Shown: piece after piece, positions 48,701-59,312 of the stretch | How the letters are laid out: every line of letters begins with the position of its first letter | Position numbering within the stretch: the stretch's first letter is position 1 | NCBI GenBank assembly: GCA_023935145.1 | Contig: CM043699.1 | Span: 128,156,536-128,220,535, forward strand | Reading direction: 5' to 3' | DNA: 64,000 nucleotides | Source of the DNA: Bretschneidera sinensis | Taxonomy: Eukaryota; Streptophyta; Magnoliopsida; Brassicales; Akaniaceae | Notes under the pieces: generated by a model | The model's database searches: none | What the model saw: only the letters and a program-made list of their open reading frames with translations | Told to the model about the DNA's origin: nothing | Made by a program: the position numbers and the translations under genes

Positions 48701-49931
48701 CACTTCAAATTTTGACAATTCTGGGATAAATATTTTATCTGAATATATAAATAACAAACTTCTGTCTCTCAATCATACATCATATTACCACTTCCCTTTG
48801 GTGGCATACTTACTTCCTCTGCCATGACTCCCAGTTTTCATAACCTGTCTCTCAAATCTAATAGTCCCACCAATAGTATTATGAGCTACAGAAGTAATAG
48901 ATCTTACTTGGCTCCAACTCTGTACTTCAGTTCCTTATGACAAGGAATGCCTCATCTAGGTGATCTCCTATCCTGCACACTCATACTGGTACCACCTTTG
49001 GGTTCCTCAAATCTAGAATTCTTCCGCCAATTCCTCATTCCTCTAAATTTCATCACATCCTTCTCAATCTGAAGTGCTATATCCACTAATCTGACATAAT
49101 TCATATGCCTCATGTAAGACAGTTTTGATTAAATCTTAAAACATAGTTCATCTATGAACCTCTTACACTTCTCCTCTAGGTCTACCATTTTCAGTACAAC
49201 CATTGACTAAACCACGAATTTGCTATCATAGCCACAGTCAATCCATTAGCTTCAAATAAAATCTGTCTTGTTGGGCTATAAAGGTTTAAAGAAAGTATTT
49301 ATCAAGGAAAACCTCATTAAACCTATTTCAGGTTAAGGATCTATCAATATCTGTACTTACCCTGGGAAGAGTATCCTTCCATCATTCCAAAGCTTCTCAT
49401 TCTAATTCAAAAGAAGCAAAGCCAACCCTCTACCTGTCAGTTACTGGTAAAATACCAATTGATTTTTCAACATGTTTTACCCATAGTTCAAGCTCAAAAG
49501 GATTCATAGATCATTTAAACAATAAGGTATTTAACTTAATATATCTAACAAAACAATCTCCATGCATTTCATGCATAAACTCACTTTTCCCCTTTTTAAC
49601 GTTTACCATTTCTGGATTTACAACAACCTCAAAAAATACTCTAGCATGTTCATCAAGTCTATGCTATAGACTATTAACTCTATCATTTGTTACTTTCATT
49701 TTCTAAAGAGCATGTGCAAGAGCTTATCGTAGCTCATCTCTTTCAACTTCAGATTCTCTCACACATTTACCAATATCAATTATATTACTAATATCAATCA
49801 TACTATCAAGACGTTCCCTTCTAGGAACTACATATTCAGACTCAACATTGACTTGTCAAAAATATTGGGGGCTTACCACTCCCTCTCAAATCAATAACTC
49901 TAACTCCAGCTCTAGCACATCCACGTGTCAT
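45780..49931 (-). pseudogene. Gypsy gag-pol relic
   Basis: Read leftwards. Gag starts at ATG 49931-49929. The protease relic (48683-48423) reads 'LIDLRATHSFVSS', where Leu-Arg replaces the usual residues around the catalytic Asp-x-Gly-Ala. The RT C-terminus (47620-47369) reads 'LYAKFSKYECQLKE', 'FLEHVISGN' and 'GLVGYYRRF'. The integrase zinc-binding region near 46630-46540 has 'ILKKVHDGEYSMHPSN'. A C-terminal relic near 45860-45800 reads 'HFGESTYLINL'. Stops and frameshifts occur throughout. Chromovirus elements of this type usually end integrase with a chromodomain; none can be confirmed here. Confidence 0.85.
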
Positions 49932-50199
49932 CCTCAGACTATTTAAAATATAATTTATTTTAATCTTCCACTTTCTTACTTTTTATGCAGTCTACAGAAT
50001 CATAAAACCTAATGCTCTGATACTAAATTGTAACAACTCATCCCAGGTTAGCCACCCCCGAGACGATGTCATCACATTTTAAAAATCTCAGCATGATACA
50101 TATATGCAACAGTAAAAATAATACTAACAAAATTCTTTTGCATCAATCCTCAACCCTCAACAGGGAAGATACATCAATTTGATATTGATTAAACATAAT

Positions 50200-51330
50200 T
50201 GTTGACCTTCACCCATATTTTAATGATGATAAAACACAACTGTTATTATACTAACTAAGTGTAGTAAGCAACAAAAGCGTTCAACCAAAGATCAAAGTTC
50301 AAGAACTCAAACCGAATCAAAGAATCAAGTGAAGACTGAAGAACTAGTATAGGTCTAAGGTTTTAGAACCAATGTAAGTCTCACTTATACATTGTAATAA
50401 CTTGTTCAATGGCTCGAACACAAAAGGTTTTTCTAAACCAATCATTTTTAAACAAACGTTTTCAATTAAAACAGAAAAACTGGGTTGGAAGACAACTCAG
50501 TCGACTGGGTACATTTACCAGTCGACTGGTATATGAGACAGTATATCTCCAGTCGACTGGGTCATTCATATCAGTCGACTGGTAAAATGGACAGTAAGTC
50601 CCCAGTCGACTGGATACCCAGAAGGTCTGAAAACATGATTTTTTCAAGTGAACCCAGTCGATTGGTAGTTCAAAAATATGACCGTTAGACTCCAAATCTG
50701 GACGTTTTAAAGCAAATCTTTTTCAAATTAAAGTCCTAACAGCCATATTATTTGATTGCTATATAAACCCATTCAATTAAGCATTCAATAACAAGCTGCA
50801 TACATTCAAAAAGAGTTGATCTCACACAATCAAGTTATTATACTCTTGAAACACAAAAAGCTTTGAAATATTCTTATTGAGCCATTCTTTAAGTTTTGCT
50901 TTGAAAGAGAGACATTATTCAATTGTATAAGCTTCCATTAGCTATTTCTCTACTATTTACTTTACATCATCTTTTGTAAAGGGATTACTTCCGAGAGGAA
51001 GGGGATTACTTCCGAGAGGAAGGGGATAGCTTCCGAGAGGAATGGATTGTAAGGTTTGTACAACACCGGGAAAGTTGTATGACTAAGTTACTTAGTGGAT
51101 TACTTCAAAGAGTTCCTTAAAGAGAGTGGACATAGGGTCGGAACAAATCCGATATTACCGAACCACTATAATCTGAGTTTGCATCATCTTCTCTCTAAAC
51201 TCTTTATTTACAACACATTACTTGTTTTAATTGTTTGTTGCTTATTCGTTTTTATAAACTTGTATTAATTCCGCAAAAATTTTTAAAAACCCAATTCACC
51301 CCCCATCTTGGGTTGAAACCTCGATCTATA
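50200..51330 (+). mobile_element. Solo LTR of a SIRE/Maximus-type copia element
   Basis: 1131 bp, beginning TGTTGACCTTC and flanked by the exact 5-bp duplication ATAAT (50195-50199 and 51331-51335), inside the gypsy 5' LTR. It ends with AAAACCCAATTCACCCCCC...CTTGGGTTG, typical of the 3' part of SIRE/Maximus LTRs. The last bases read TA rather than CA. No internal region is present, so it arose by LTR-LTR recombination or as a fragment. Inside are three GGGATTACTTCCGAGAGGAA-type tandem units (50987-51050) and a palindrome array. A related reversed fragment lies at 57880-58345. Confidence 0.85.
50497..50668. repeat. Array of CAGTCGACTGG palindromes
   Basis: Five exact copies of CAGTCGACTGG (a perfect palindrome, CCAGTCGACTGG, in several) plus one with T for C (CAGTCGATTGG), irregularly spaced by about 20-45 bp, all within the solo LTR. 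Each contains GTCGAC. Confidence 0.9.
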
Positions 51331-52184
51331 ATAATGTACAACGTAAAATGCATGAATATTTACAAACAAATTTTTATTTTTCATTTTCTCATTTGTCTAA
51401 GGATGTTGAAACGTATGTGGCTTATAGAAAAAAATGATTTCGTCTGACTCTCAACCCACCAGACTATTTGTTCTGTCTGTTACCTGAAATTATTGTACAA
51501 TGAGGGATGAGCTTCACAAAATCAGTGAATTAAATTTACTAGAAATACCCAATCTGTATAAATAGTCTTTCAATATTAAATCAATTATATTTTATATAAC
51601 TTGATAATTGCATTCTACTATCACTACATATATCATAAGTCTCATTCTTTATCAATATTTTTTTCTTATTTATTGGTTCACCTCAAGCCCATCAATTATC
51701 TCATAATTACCTCGCAATTAGCTTCACATCATAAAGTCAACTATTTAGATGGTTCTTATCATTATAACTGTCTCTCTGTGAGTCTCATCCGTCTATAAGT
51801 AAATTCACAATAATACACCACACATCAGTATTTCAATAATGTAAGCAATAATTAAAACAGATGCAATGCATGAATTATTATTATGGAAACGTCTTCCCAT
51901 ATGTCGACATGTTTTTATTATCTTAGACCGGCTGCTTTCCCGATTCTTTTCTTTCTTATTTAGACCGGCTGTCTTCCTAGTTCTTTTCTTTACAACTTGT
52001 CCCAGCTGTCACGGTATTTATTTTCAATATATACCGGCTATCACGGTGTCTTTTTTATTTCCAGCACATATTGGTTGTCACGGTTTTTCAATTAGACTAG
52101 ACTGGCTGTTTTCCCGGTTCTTTTCTTTTCATTTAATGCATATGCATATGAACAATGATATGAAATATGCATCTTAACAATAAC

Positions 52185-52186
<2 letters not shown>

Positions 52187-52227
<41 letters not shown>
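52187..52227. repeat. (AT)n microsatellite in the gypsy 5' LTR
   Basis: About 20 AT units, at a place where the 3' LTR has an A-rich stretch instead. Confidence 0.95.
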
Positions 52228-52229
<2 letters not shown>

Positions 52230-53087
52230 TCAAATATTTAAATTGACTATCTTGTTTTTTCTCAAATTTTCACTGAATTCCTCTCATTATAAATCACATC
52301 CAATCATCTGTCAAAGCTTGTCCATGTTCACTAAATTTCATTCCAAATCACACCAATTCATCCATCAAAGCTTGTCAATATCCACTAAATTTCATCTCAA
52401 ATCACATCAAATCATCCATCAAACTTTTCAAGATCCTCTAAATTTCATTAATTTCTTCTCCTCATATATCACATCAGTTTATTAACCATAACTCGTCAAG
52501 AATTTTATTTATCACCATCATTATTAAATCAACTCATTATTCTAAAAATATTCTTTTTCACATAATAATTTTCTACATGTTCAATATTTATATCAACCTA
52601 TCAACCAAATATTTATCTACCACCAAAGCATACGTTAATAATTAAATTAAATATTATTGCTAGCTATTTGATTTTTATTTAGACTACTTAAAGTAAATCT
52701 AACTCACCACGTAGTACTTAAAGCTGCCCGTAGATCTCTTCCTTGCCTTTCCCACTCTTCTCAGCAATTTCTTTTGGTTGCTGATCGTCGACATCTGACC
52801 TAATATTTATTTTAAATCTAATTATTTCTTCAATTCTTCATAAACTACACTCTTTGAAAATTCTCACTTTGAATTCCAAGAAATTTTATGAATGCTAAAA
52901 ATTAAAAAATAAACTTTATGTTATTACCTTCTGCTTTTCTAATAACTTCTCATGATTCTCTATGAAATTTCGCGGTAAATCTCTTCGAAATTTTGCTCTT
53001 TTAACCTTTCTTTAGGTCCACAAGTATTTTGAAAAATAAAGTAATTTAAAGAAAAAACTAACGAAATCGATAAATGTAACTTAATAT

Positions 53088-53150
53088 TTATATATTATAT
53101 TATATTATATTATATTATATTATATTATATTATATTATATATATATATAA
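53088..53150. repeat. TATAT-type pentanucleotide repeat
   Basis: About eleven TATAT units in direct succession, then a short AT run. This is the counterpart of the (AT)25 in the other LTR. Confidence 0.9.
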
Positions 53151-53439
53151 TATTTTGCAAAACCAAATCAGCCCAAAAAAACTAAAACATAAAATGCCTC
53201 CAAGCTTTAGCACACTTATAATCCATGCATACCTTTGTCTTAATTTGACTGCAGGTGGCAATACCTGTTATCTCGTTTTTTGGGTTTTTTTTTTTTTTAT
53301 TGTTCACGTTTTTTTTAAGATTGCTTTATTCAAATTTGACTTTTCGTATTTAAATATATATAATTTTAATTCTATATTATGTTTATTAAAATATTTTTTT
53401 TATTTTATTTTATAAATACACGTATTGCATTGCAGATAG

Positions 53440-54690
53440 ACAATTTTTGCTAGTAGTCTATGCAATCTGCACAGAAGATACACAATTAAGCCTCCAAATT
53501 GTAGTTTCAGTTTATTCCATTTTTTTATGTTATTTTTGCTATGCTGCTGTAATACATTAAAGATCGAGACCTACTTGTGAGGTTCTTTTCTCTATGGAAT
53601 TTTTCCTATGCTGCCATAATACATTAAATAATTTTTTATTAGTTTGTCGCAGTGTTTGTGAGCAGCATTCTTTATTGATTTCTTGCTCAATGTAAGAATG
53701 TAATTTTCAGTTTAATACAAAGTGATGTTGGGTCTATAACAAGACTGCATTTTCATTTTTGTTGCATCCAGATGTTTTGTTAGTCATAAAGCAATAAAGA
53801 AACCTGACATCTGACAGATCAAATTTACTACACAAGCACAAATAATCCTACTCTTAAGTACATTAAGGATGTAAGGATGTAAAGTAGGTTAAGCCCAATA
53901 GGCAATAGGCAACTGATGCTACTATCGAACAGAACACAATCTACCAAGGGTGAAATAAGGAAAAACGAATAAAGAAAACTTATTTTGCTTAAAATTGTGA
54001 ACTGAGAAGTAAATAAAGTCGCTGTTTTCAGGTATATAAACCATTTGATCAACATATGAATCATGATTCCCCGGTGATTTGACATATGTTAAACCTTACC
54101 CGTGCCAGGAGACAAGAAATTCTCAGCTGTGGTAGAAATAATATTTTGTTGTAACACTTGCATTTTAGAAATCTACTGTAACATTCAATGTGCATATAGT
54201 TTATTTATCACTTCCATGTTGTGCTTGTGTATCTAATTGAAGTCACTAGAGTGACAAAGTTCAAGGAGCCGAGGTTTTCAGAAAGGAGTAGTGAGAAAAT
54301 GGAGCTGTCTGAAGTGAGGAAACGCTTGTAAGGACATCATGTCCGTGATAATCCGAACAAGACATTGTGGCAACACTTATTATTTTTGCATGAATACATA
54401 TAATATAATAATCAAGACACTTTTAACAAGGGAGATGTTATATTAACACTCATTTTTTATATTCATTTTTGACACGAGTATTAGTAAAATTGTGATACAT
54501 GTAGAAGTTTTACTAGTAACTAATAGTTGATTGGTCAAAAATGAGTACTACAGAGAGCCATAACATATTATTACTTAGCAAACTTAACAATTATCCAAAT
54601 TATGTAAAACTCTAATAATGTACAAGACGAGCCATGTTCCATTAGAAATTTAACCCCCCGATGCAAACACAAATCCCCCCTTGTTAATCA
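53440..54690. other. Third 81-bp unit and intergenic DNA
   Basis: The first about 65 bases (53440-53503) complete the 81-bp repeat split by the gypsy element (GCTAGTAGTCTATGCAATCTGCACAGAAGATACACAATTAAGCCTCC). The rest is AT-rich, with a short repeat (CTATGCTG(C)...TAATACATTAAA at about 53549 and 53607). 54600-54695 is presumably the 3' UTR of the CIPK gene. No other gene is seen. Confidence 0.5.
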
Positions 54691-54695
54691 GAAAC

Positions 54696-55979
54696 TCAGA
54701 TAACATCAATGTGCCATGAAAGAACAATGTCTTCAATCCCTTCCTTCAATTCCTCCCACTGAACCTCTTCACCCTCCACCACTTTCAATTCCACAACCAA
54801 CGCCTCCGTCGCGATTTCCAACGCTTCAACCACCAAAACCACACTTCCTCTCCCTAATCCAACAGCAGCCCTACCACCGCCCTTCCTCCTCTCTACCCTA
54901 TACCCTAATCTCTCCCCTACCTCCCTCAGTCTTTCTACCACTCCATCCACCGATACCCTCGACGTAAACCTCTTTTCCTTCCTCTTCGTTGCCTCGAATA
55001 GACCTGACAGATCCAATCCCGACGATAGCGTTATTATGTCGAACGCATTAACCGGAATTTCGTAGTTAGATTTACCTTCTTTCAAATCGGAAGAAAGAGA
55101 ATGGAATATGCTGTGATAATTGTTTCCCGTAATTTCTAGTGATTTCTTGAACCACGGAGTTGTCATAACGGCTTCCGTGCTCATTCTTGTATTGGGATTC
55201 GGGTCGAGAAGCTTGTAAATTATATATCGCGCCGGCTTCGATATAAAATCCGGGAACTGGTATTCCCTCCGGTTGATTTTCTTGTACATGGCTATGAGAT
55301 TGGCGTCGTCGAAAGGCAAGTAACCGGCGAGCAATACGAAGAGAATGACCCCGCAGGACCACGCGTCGGCTTTCGCGCCGTCGTAGCCCCGCCGGTTCAA
55401 AACCTCGGGCGCGGTGTAAGCCGGGGTCCCGCACGCCGTGTGGAGCAAACCGTTTTTGAGCTGCTCCGGCAGGGCCGAGAGCCCGAAGTCCGAGACTTTT
55501 AGGTTGCCGTCCTTGTCCAGGAGCAAGTTTTGGGGCTTCATGTCGCGGTGGGCGACACCGTTCTGGTGGCAGAAGTGGAGGGCCGATGCGAGCTGTTGGA
55601 AGTAACGGCGCGCAGCCGGCTCGGCAAGCCGACCGCGCCGGAGTACCTTGGAGAAGAGCTCGCCGCCCGAAGCGAGTTCCATGACGAGGTAGATCTTGGA
55701 TTTGGTGGCCATGACCTCGTGTATTTTGAGGACGTTTGGGTGGTGTTGGAGGCGTCGCATGGCAGCCACCTCCCGGATTATCCGGGGCTCCATGGCAGCA
55801 TCGACGGTCTTCGTCTTGTCGATGATTTTTATGGCCACGATGGTATTGTCGGCGATGGATCGGGCCTGGTGGACTTTGGCGAAGCTGCCCCGTCCCAATA
55901 GGCGGCCCAATTGGTATTTTCCCAAGAGAGTGGTTCCTGTTGTGGTGGTGGTTTGTGGTGGTAGAGTCCATGCTTCCAT
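54696..55979 (-). CDS. CBL-interacting protein kinase (CIPK), intronless
   Basis: A 427-aa Ser/Thr kinase of the SnRK3/CIPK family, which is activated by calcineurin-B-like Ca2+ sensors and phosphorylates transporters and other targets at membranes. Visible: glycine loop GRGSFAKV (about 29-36), catalytic Lys51 in AIKI, catalytic loop HRDMKPQN (144-151; Met and Gln replace the common Leu and Glu), Mg-binding DFG (164-166), activation loop to APE (190-192), and a kinase domain ending about residue 277. The NAF/FISL CBL-binding motif begins at 311 ([18 protein letters not shown]). A regulatory C-terminus with the phosphatase-interaction region follows. Length and lack of introns fit the CIPK4/7-like clade, but the exact paralogue cannot be fixed. 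The gene is much more GC-rich than its surroundings. The first ATG is used; it leaves about 20 residues before the kinase domain. Confidence 0.95.
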   Translation of the reverse strand: MEAWTLPPQTTTTTGTTLLGKYQLGRLLGRGSFAKVHQARSIADNTIVAIKIIDKTKTVDAAMEPRIIREVAAMRRLQHHPNVLKIHEVMATKSKIYLVMELASGGELFSKVLRRGRLAEPAARRYFQQLASALHFCHQNGVAHRDMKPQNLLLDKDGNLKVSDFGLSALPEQLKNGLLHTACGTPAYTAPEVLNRRGYDGAKADAWSCGVILFVLLAGYLPFDDANLIAMYKKINRREYQFPDFISKPARYIIYKLLDPNPNTRMSTEAVMTTPWFKKSLEITGNNYHSIFHSLSSDLKEGKSNYEIPVNAFDIITLSSGLDLSGLFEATKRKEKRFTSRVSVDGVVERLREVGERLGYRVERRKGGGRAAVGLGRGSVVLVVEALEIATEALVVELKVVEGEEVQWEELKEGIEDIVLSWHIDVI

Positions 55980-56087
55980 GGCTCGTGGGTTGGTGGTGGT
56001 GGTGGGTGGTGCCGTGATGGGCTAGGGTAAGTGGAGCAACCCAGGGACTGCACGGGACACGAGAGTTTAGAGGTTGGGTCTTTTGGG

Positions 56088-56095
56088 TTTTATAC
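56088..56095 (-). promoter_or_regulatory. Probable TATA box of the CIPK gene
   Basis: GTATAAAA on the - strand, about 110 bp before the start codon, a normal distance for a short leader. A GA-rich run (56104-56114) lies just upstream. Confidence 0.55.
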
Positions 56096-56119
56096 TAGGA
56101 GACTAAGGAGAGAGAGAGT

Positions 56120-57879
56120 TGTCTACTAGTTGGTTTCTTACTTCATTATTATTCTATTCACGGGTTTTTTCGTTTTTCGAGAAATTGCTAATCTGCCCTT
56201 CTTGTGTCTTTTTCCATGCCTTACAATTTTATTTTATTTTTCCACATGTTTTTTTCTCCTTAAAAACTGGGCGCATATACGGACGTAGAATAGGGCGTTT
56301 TAAATTGGTGGATTGTTGTTGTTTACGCTGAATTTTCTTCTACCACCTAAATTGATTGGGATTTTTGCATTGAATTTGGGCTACTATACATGTATCTGGA
56401 ATTTTAGTATGCATTTAATTTGGATTGACCGGACTTGTACTGGTTTTTGTTTTTCCAATATCTATTTGGATTCTTGTTCCAATTATATTTTTGGATCCCA
56501 TATTTTCCTTTTGTAGTACACCTAACTTATTTAGCTTTAGACGAAATAAAATAATTAATTTCTCATAGCAATGTCATAACGAAACCAAATGAATTTTATT
56601 TTATTTTATTTTTAAATAAATTAAAAATTATTTTAAATTAAATTATAAAATTCAATTAAATTATATTTAAAATGTTTAAAATAAATGAAAATTTCAAAAA
56701 AGATAAGGAGAGAGAAGCAACACGGAGGGAGAATAAGATAAGGAAATCATGAAAGAGAAAAAAAATATTTTGATTAATGTAACTTTTTAATTTTTATTTT
56801 GTGGAATTTATTTATTAATTTTATTAATTTTGTTTGAATTTGTAATAAGTTAGCCCCGTTCTATAGTGAATTTATTTCGAAATTTATTTTATATTTTTTT
56901 TTCAAACATAATAAATATAAAATTACTAAATAAATCTATAAAATTTATAAATTCGTTTATTCCAAACACGCACATAATAGTCATAGAATTTATACAGAAG
57001 GTATTGGTGATGATTATTAATTTTTATTTCAACGAGGAAGAGTAATTATTGTATAGAACCGAGCTGTCTAACCTTATAAGGTCAAAATTCATCTATTCAC
57101 ATTATGGCACAATATATTACTGTATCTTTTATTTCATATTTTTAATCGGACTAACTATTATGAGACATGCGTTACATGTGATAAATAATTCGAGTAATAA
57201 ATTATTACTATTTTTATATTAAATAAAATAAAAATATAATAAGTTATAAATAATATATTATAATTTTGATTAGAACAAAATAAATGCAATCACCAAAATT
57301 TATAACATTAATATTGTTTTAACGTGAATAAAATTTAATATGTTGATAAATTTTATATTATTATGTAAATATAATTATTATTTTCTTGTTAAGTTAGTGT
57401 ATCTAATTGCATTGGAATATTTTTTTAAACAAAAAACTTGTTTATTAGTAACGAATTTTCTTTTTCTTTTTTTGTAAATGATTTGTTTATATACAATATT
57501 CAAACTTTATATATATTAAGAACCATTAATGTTATTGAAATTTATACAAAGTCCAATAAATTGATGAATTTATTAAATGAAGTAAAAAAATTATGAAATA
57601 AAATAAAAATGAATTTATAAAGTATTTGGGCATCTTAAAGTTATGGAATCGAATTTTCAGGTCAACTACTTTGTCATGGATAAATAAAGTTATCATCATG
57701 AATATATTAATGGAATAGAGATAGATTAACTCATTATTGTACTAAAAAATTATAATAAAAGTTTTTACTTATTTGAGTTTTATATTAGCTATGCTAAGTG
57801 TCACAAAAAAATATTCAAGCTTAAAGTAGTCTTTGTAATTATTAATTACTCAACTTCTAGTAGGTATGTCCTTATAAAC
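56120..57879. other. AT-rich intergenic DNA
   Basis: The first few hundred bases are the presumed CIPK promoter. Beyond that, strongly AT-rich DNA with homopolymer runs and no coding or repeat structure that I can name. Confidence 0.45.
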
Positions 57880-58345
57880 TGAAGTTCAAATCCAAGAGGG
57901 AGGTGAATTGGGTTTTAAAAACTTTTGTTAATTAAACTTGCAAGTTTTTAAACAGTTAAATACACAATGCACACAATCAAATAATATACCTAAAAGTAAA
58001 AGAGTTCAAAGGAAGAGAAAGTGCAAACTCCGTTCAAATGAACCTCCTTGAAGCAATCCACTAAAACTTTAGTCGTGCAATTTTACGGGTGTTGCACAAA
58101 CCTTACAACCAATCCCTTCCTCATGGAAATTAATCTCTTCCCCACAAAAGTTATTACAACTTTTTCCTCTTTACAATAAATAAGATTTGATGTAAAGTAA
58201 ATGGTAGAGAGATAGCAATAAGTGATTTTACAAATGAATAATATTTCTCTTTCAAGAATAAGCATGAACAATGGCTCAACAATAAGTTTTTCAAAACTTT
58301 TGAGAATTAATAAGCTATCTTGTGTATTAAATGTATTATATTCTT
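57880..58345 (-). mobile_element. SIRE/Maximus-type copia LTR fragment, reversed
   Basis: The reverse complement aligns with the second half of the solo LTR at 50200-51330. Shared blocks include TTGTTGAGCCATT, TATCTCTCTACCATTTACTTTACATC, GGTTGTAAGGTTTGTGCAACACC, TTTAGTGGATTGCTTCAAGGAG and TTTTAAAACCCAATTCACCTCCCTCTTGG. The U3 half is missing and no target duplication is visible. Confidence 0.8.
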
Positions 58346-58989
58346 TTTTTAAATGATCATTGAAATGGAAGAGTATAATTTAATTTAAATATGTAAGAAA
58401 TATCCTAAACTTAGGTTTTATCGTTTTTTATTTTTTATTCGTTTAAGAAATTTATTTACAAATTAATTAATTAATTATTGAAAAAATTGTTCACATAGAA
58501 TAATGATTTTTTTCCTATAAATAAATTGCTTATATAGAGTAAAACTAAATCTTAATTATTTGAGGAAACTAAAAGTTAATTTAATTACATAATAATTTAA
58601 TTTTTATAAAACAAAATTGTTTATATAAAGTCGTGAATTTTTTTACCAAACAATTACTTATGGAGGATCTTAATTTTTAAAAATTAATCAGTAAATATAT
58701 TAAGACTCAGTCCCAATTGTAGTTGGAGCCCATCCTTTCCAACCCAATTACCTAACCCAGTATCCAACTCAAGCTCAAATGTTAACTTTGAAAGTTTTCT
58801 TTTTCTTGCTTATAAATGTGAAGTTAATTTTATAGAATCGGATATAGCATTGATTTGCATCTTCTTTTACTCATGTTAAATAGACATTTTATCCATTCTA
58901 ATTATAGGGAACATGTTATGTCATGAAAAATAACTTATTGTGAATGATTAAATTATTTGATCTAGTAAGCAAGTTAGAAATTCCTACCG
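58346..58989. other. Intergenic, no gene seen
   Basis: AT-rich. The last part may hold more of the hAT relic that follows, but nothing readable was found. Confidence 0.4.
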
Positions 58990-59312
58990 TTGTCTAGTAT
59001 TATAAACATGTGACAAAGGTAAGTAAAAAATTAATGACAAGTTATGAGCTTGATGTGTATCAAAATCCAGATACACACAAGTATTACCAAAGATTTGTAC
59101 AGAGTAGAAAGCCAACAATATACCCACTCATTGATAGATTAATCCGTCTGGTATTGACACTTATTGTTTCAACAATAAGTTCAGAAAGAAAATTTTCAAC
59201 AATGAAAATGATCAAGACTCGATTTTGTAGTAAGATAAATGATAATTTCCTTATATGCTTCAGTATATTGAGAAGAAAATTGCAGTTCAGTTTTTTATTG
59301 ATGAGATCATAA
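58990..59312 (+). pseudogene. hAT transposase C-terminal dimerisation domain relic
   Basis: The frame from 59010 contains 'YPLIDRLIRLVLTLIVSTISSERKFS' (positions about 59117-59194) and 'MKMIKTRFCSKINDNFL'. This is the classic hAT dimerisation block (YPLLxxLxxxxLxxPVSTAxxERxFSxxKxIKTxLRxxMxxxxL). Only the last about 90 residues remain and the catalytic region is absent. It ends at a TAA at 59310-59312. Confidence 0.82.

Larger units (their letters stand above)
43349..53434 (-). mobile_element. Full-length, decayed Ty3/gypsy element (Tekay/Del-like)
   Basis: The 3' LTR is 43349-45574 (2226 bp). The 5' LTR is 50029-53434 (3406 bp, including a 1131-bp foreign solo LTR). Both begin TGTAAC on the + strand; the left ends TTACA and the right ends TTGCA with a small duplication. 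Target duplications GATAC (43344-43348) and GATAG (53435-53439) differ by one base. The primer-binding-site-like TTTAGTATCAGAGCATT lies at 50028-50012 on the - strand. The internal part carries gag, protease, RT/RNase H and integrase relics. Removing the element and one duplication restores an exact 81-bp repeat phase in the flanks. The lineage is judged from RT motifs and LTR length. Confidence 0.92.
50029..53434 (-). repeat. 5' LTR of the gypsy element (interrupted)
   Basis: Same order of blocks as 43349-45574, but split between 50199 and 51336 by a solo copia LTR. Length without the insert is about 2270 bp. Confidence 0.9.

Noticed and set aside
55072..55971. 299-residue open frame overlapping the CIPK gene
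   Set aside because: Shifted frame of the GC-rich kinase gene; Pro/Arg/His-rich with no domain, so a shadow.
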